Source: Methanobacterium sp. (GTDB taxonomy: Archaea; Methanobacteriota; Methanobacteria; Methanobacteriales; Methanobacteriaceae). Taken from it: a DNA stretch of 12,627 nt. The first letter of the stretch is position 1. Every line of letters begins with the position of its first letter. A program made the position numbers and the translations under genes. The notes beneath the pieces are model-generated. The model was not told the DNA's origin. It saw only the letters and a program-made list of their open reading frames with translations, and searched no databases. Location: assembly GCA_003161815.1 (NCBI GenBank), contig PMNN01000136.1, forward strand, positions 1,903 to 14,529, written 5' to 3'. Below, one piece after another: positions 11,056-12,627 of the stretch.

Positions 11056-12498
11056 TCAAGCATTTTTTCTTTTAATCATTTTTATTGCTTCTTCTGCACC
11101 CTTTCGAACGTAGATATTTTCATCATTAAGAATTCCTTTTAATGATTCTAATGCAATTGGGTCTCCAATTTCCCCCAAAGTTTCTGCAGCCTTTTCACGT
11201 ACCATAAAGTTTTTATAATTTAAAGCCATAATAAGAGGATTAATAGCTTTTTTACCAAATTTACCCAGTGATATGGCTGTCTTCAACCGTACTGAAGCAT
11301 CTTCATCTTCAAGGCTTTTAATTAAAGGTGAGATGGCCCGATCATCACCTATTTCACCTAAAGCACAAACAGCCCTCCTCCTCAAGTTAGTGTCTTTATC
11401 ATCCAAAACATTAATCAAAGGCATTACTGATGGTTCACCCAATTTTTTAAGAGCTTCTTTAGCTCGCCACTGAACACTGGAATTATCATCCCTTAAAGCA
11501 TTTATTAATGGATCTACAGCCTTCTTATCCCCAATTTCACCCAGAACTTCAGCTGCTCTATGTCTTAAGTCAGGATTATCATCACTTAAGTAGCCAATCA
11601 GAATTTCAACAGCATCATCTTTACCAATTCTATCAATAATCTCATCTAATCTATGTTGAGCACTTTTCTTTTTATTACTTATGGGTATTTGTGTATCTGT
11701 TTCATTATTTTCTTTTTTATTAAGAATTTCAGTAGCTCGTTGTCTTACATCTTCATCTGAATCGTTTAAAACTCGATTCAAATACTTCATTGAATTTTCG
11801 TCACCCAACTTACCAATAAGTTCTACTGCTTTTTCCCTTACATGACAATCATCATCTTCCAAACAATTAATAAAGGGTTCAAGGGAACATTCCTCTATCT
11901 TTCCCAATGCATTCAAACAATATCTTCTAATAATCCACTTTTTACTTTCGATGGCTTCCGAAAGAGGTTTAATAGCTCTTGAATCTCCAATTTCTCCTAA
12001 AGCAGATATAGCATATAATTGGATTTCTATGTTATCATAGTCCATTACATCAATCAATGATTCAACGGATGCGGCATTCGATATTTTTCCAAGTGCTTCA
12101 ACCGCTCTTAACTTGATATCAACATCTTCATCTTCTAAAGCAAGTTTAAGATATTCCAAAGATTCTTTGCCGCCAATTTCGCCTAGTGAAAATATCATCA
12201 TATCTTTGAGCTCATTATTTTCATCCTCAAAATTTGTAATCAGGGGTAAAACAGCTCTTTTATCTCCAATTTCTCCCAAAGCAATTATGGCCATTTCCTT
12301 AGTAGACAGATCCTCATCATTTAAAACTGATATTAATGGTTCTACTGCTATATTATTTTCAATCTCTCCTAAAGCTTCAGCTGCTCTATATCTTATAGAA
12401 CTGTCATTTTTGTATTTGAGGGCATTTATTAATCCTTTTATATCTTCTTTGTTTTTTAATTGTTCTACATCACTTTCACTTAAATGGAATAATCCCAT
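11056..12498 (-). CDS. HEAT-repeat (PBS lyase-like) protein, 480 aa
   Basis: This is a soluble alpha-solenoid built of about 14 HEAT_2/PBS-lyase-type repeats of 30-31 residues. Each carries a variant of V-R-x-x-A-x-x-A-L-G-E-I-G-D followed by A-x-x-P-L-I-x-x-L. The LG positions fall near residues 43, 74, 105, 136, 168, 199, 228 and 259, then after a polar linker (about 263-281, with NNETDTQ and NKKKS) near 319, 350, 380, 411, 441 and 472. There are therefore two solenoid blocks of about eight and six repeats. Such proteins are scaffolds for protein-protein contacts. The likeness to phycocyanobilin lyases does not imply that reaction in a methanogen. The ATG at 12498 has GGGGGAT about nine bases upstream. 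No partner is evident from the neighbours. Confidence 0.9.
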   Translation of the reverse strand: MGLFHLSESDVEQLKNKEDIKGLINALKYKNDSSIRYRAAEALGEIENNIAVEPLISVLNDEDLSTKEMAIIALGEIGDKRAVLPLITNFEDENNELKDMMIFSLGEIGGKESLEYLKLALEDEDVDIKLRAVEALGKISNAASVESLIDVMDYDNIEIQLYAISALGEIGDSRAIKPLSEAIESKKWIIRRYCLNALGKIEECSLEPFINCLEDDDCHVREKAVELIGKLGDENSMKYLNRVLNDSDEDVRQRATEILNKKENNETDTQIPISNKKKSAQHRLDEIIDRIGKDDAVEILIGYLSDDNPDLRHRAAEVLGEIGDKKAVDPLINALRDDNSSVQWRAKEALKKLGEPSVMPLINVLDDKDTNLRRRAVCALGEIGDDRAISPLIKSLEDEDASVRLKTAISLGKFGKKAINPLIMALNYKNFMVREKAAETLGEIGDPIALESLKGILNDENIYVRKGAEEAIKMIKRKNA

Positions 12499-12536
12499 GA
12501 AATAAAATCCCCCTAAGAATTGTTATTCAAATAAAA

Positions 12537-12593
12537 ATATTGTAGATAAAATTATAAAATTTACAATATAACTGTGATATTATTCATATAAAT
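12537..12593 (-). promoter_or_regulatory. Promoter and inverted repeat of the HEAT-repeat gene
   Basis: TTTATATGA (minus strand, 12593-12585) is a box A candidate that predicts a start near 12563. ATATTGTA (12537-12544) and TACAATAT (12562-12569) are perfect inverted 8-bp copies 17 bases apart, spanning the predicted start. They may be a repressor site or a chance AT-rich repeat. No gene is seen from here to the window end. Confidence 0.35.
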
Positions 12594-12627
12594 ATTTTAA
12601 AGTTTTTTAATCATGATTTCTAGATTT

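Noticed and set aside
11056..12498. CRISPR-like or satellite repeat suggested by regular periodicity
   Set aside because: The period is 93 bases and the units diverge at the DNA level but keep a HEAT protein motif, so this is repeat-protein coding sequence. No CRISPR array is present elsewhere in the window.
12113..12505. Plus-strand frame of 130 codons opposite the HEAT-repeat gene, and a similar one at 11273-11473
   Set aside because: Ser-rich composition is a by-product of reading the Glu/Asp-rich repeats in reverse, and the repeated pattern follows the real gene.

Overview
The window looks like chromosomal DNA of a methanogenic archaeon of the order Methanobacteriales, probably Methanobacterium or a close relative. 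The grounds are an archaeal-type glutamyl-tRNA synthetase, an Alba chromatin protein, an Lrp/AsnC regulator, TATA-like boxes upstream of several genes, Shine-Dalgarno (SD) sites of the GGAGGTGAT kind, frequent TTG starts, and very AT-rich intergenic DNA. A prenyl synthase tail followed by gltX matches the order I recall from Methanothermobacter. No insertion sequence, integrase, CRISPR array, tRNA or rRNA was found.

Layout. Positions 1-1923 hold the 3' end of a probable isoprenyl diphosphate synthase gene and gltX. Positions 1945-2100 hold a small lysine-rich gene on the minus strand. Positions 2262-7837 form a metal-homeostasis block: a plus-strand cation diffusion facilitator (CDF), a folded non-coding element, a 73-residue unknown, then on the minus strand a second CDF paralogue, an NRAMP-related transporter, a soluble PRC-barrel/MgtE_N/CBS protein, and an Lrp-type regulator at the head of the series. 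Positions 8054-9275 hold three small plus-strand genes, the last being alba. The rest holds a DUF4326 gene, a small coiled-coil protein, long AT-rich non-coding stretches with several candidate structured RNAs, and a 480-residue HEAT-repeat protein.

How it may work together. The NRAMP-like protein lacks the usual DPGN Asn and the TM6 Met-Pro-His motif, as in the Mg2+-transporting NRAMP-related (NrmT) subfamily. Directly upstream lies a protein with the whole cytosolic Mg2+-sensing half of MgtE but no membrane domain. The simplest reading is an MgtE split in two, with its sensor driving a different pore, behind an Lrp-family regulator and next to two CDF exporters. The second highlight is a probable non-coding RNA at 10862-11008 on the minus strand: a TATA box at the right distance, an end-closing helix, and a run of ten U residues. 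All functional readings are inferred from sequence alone.
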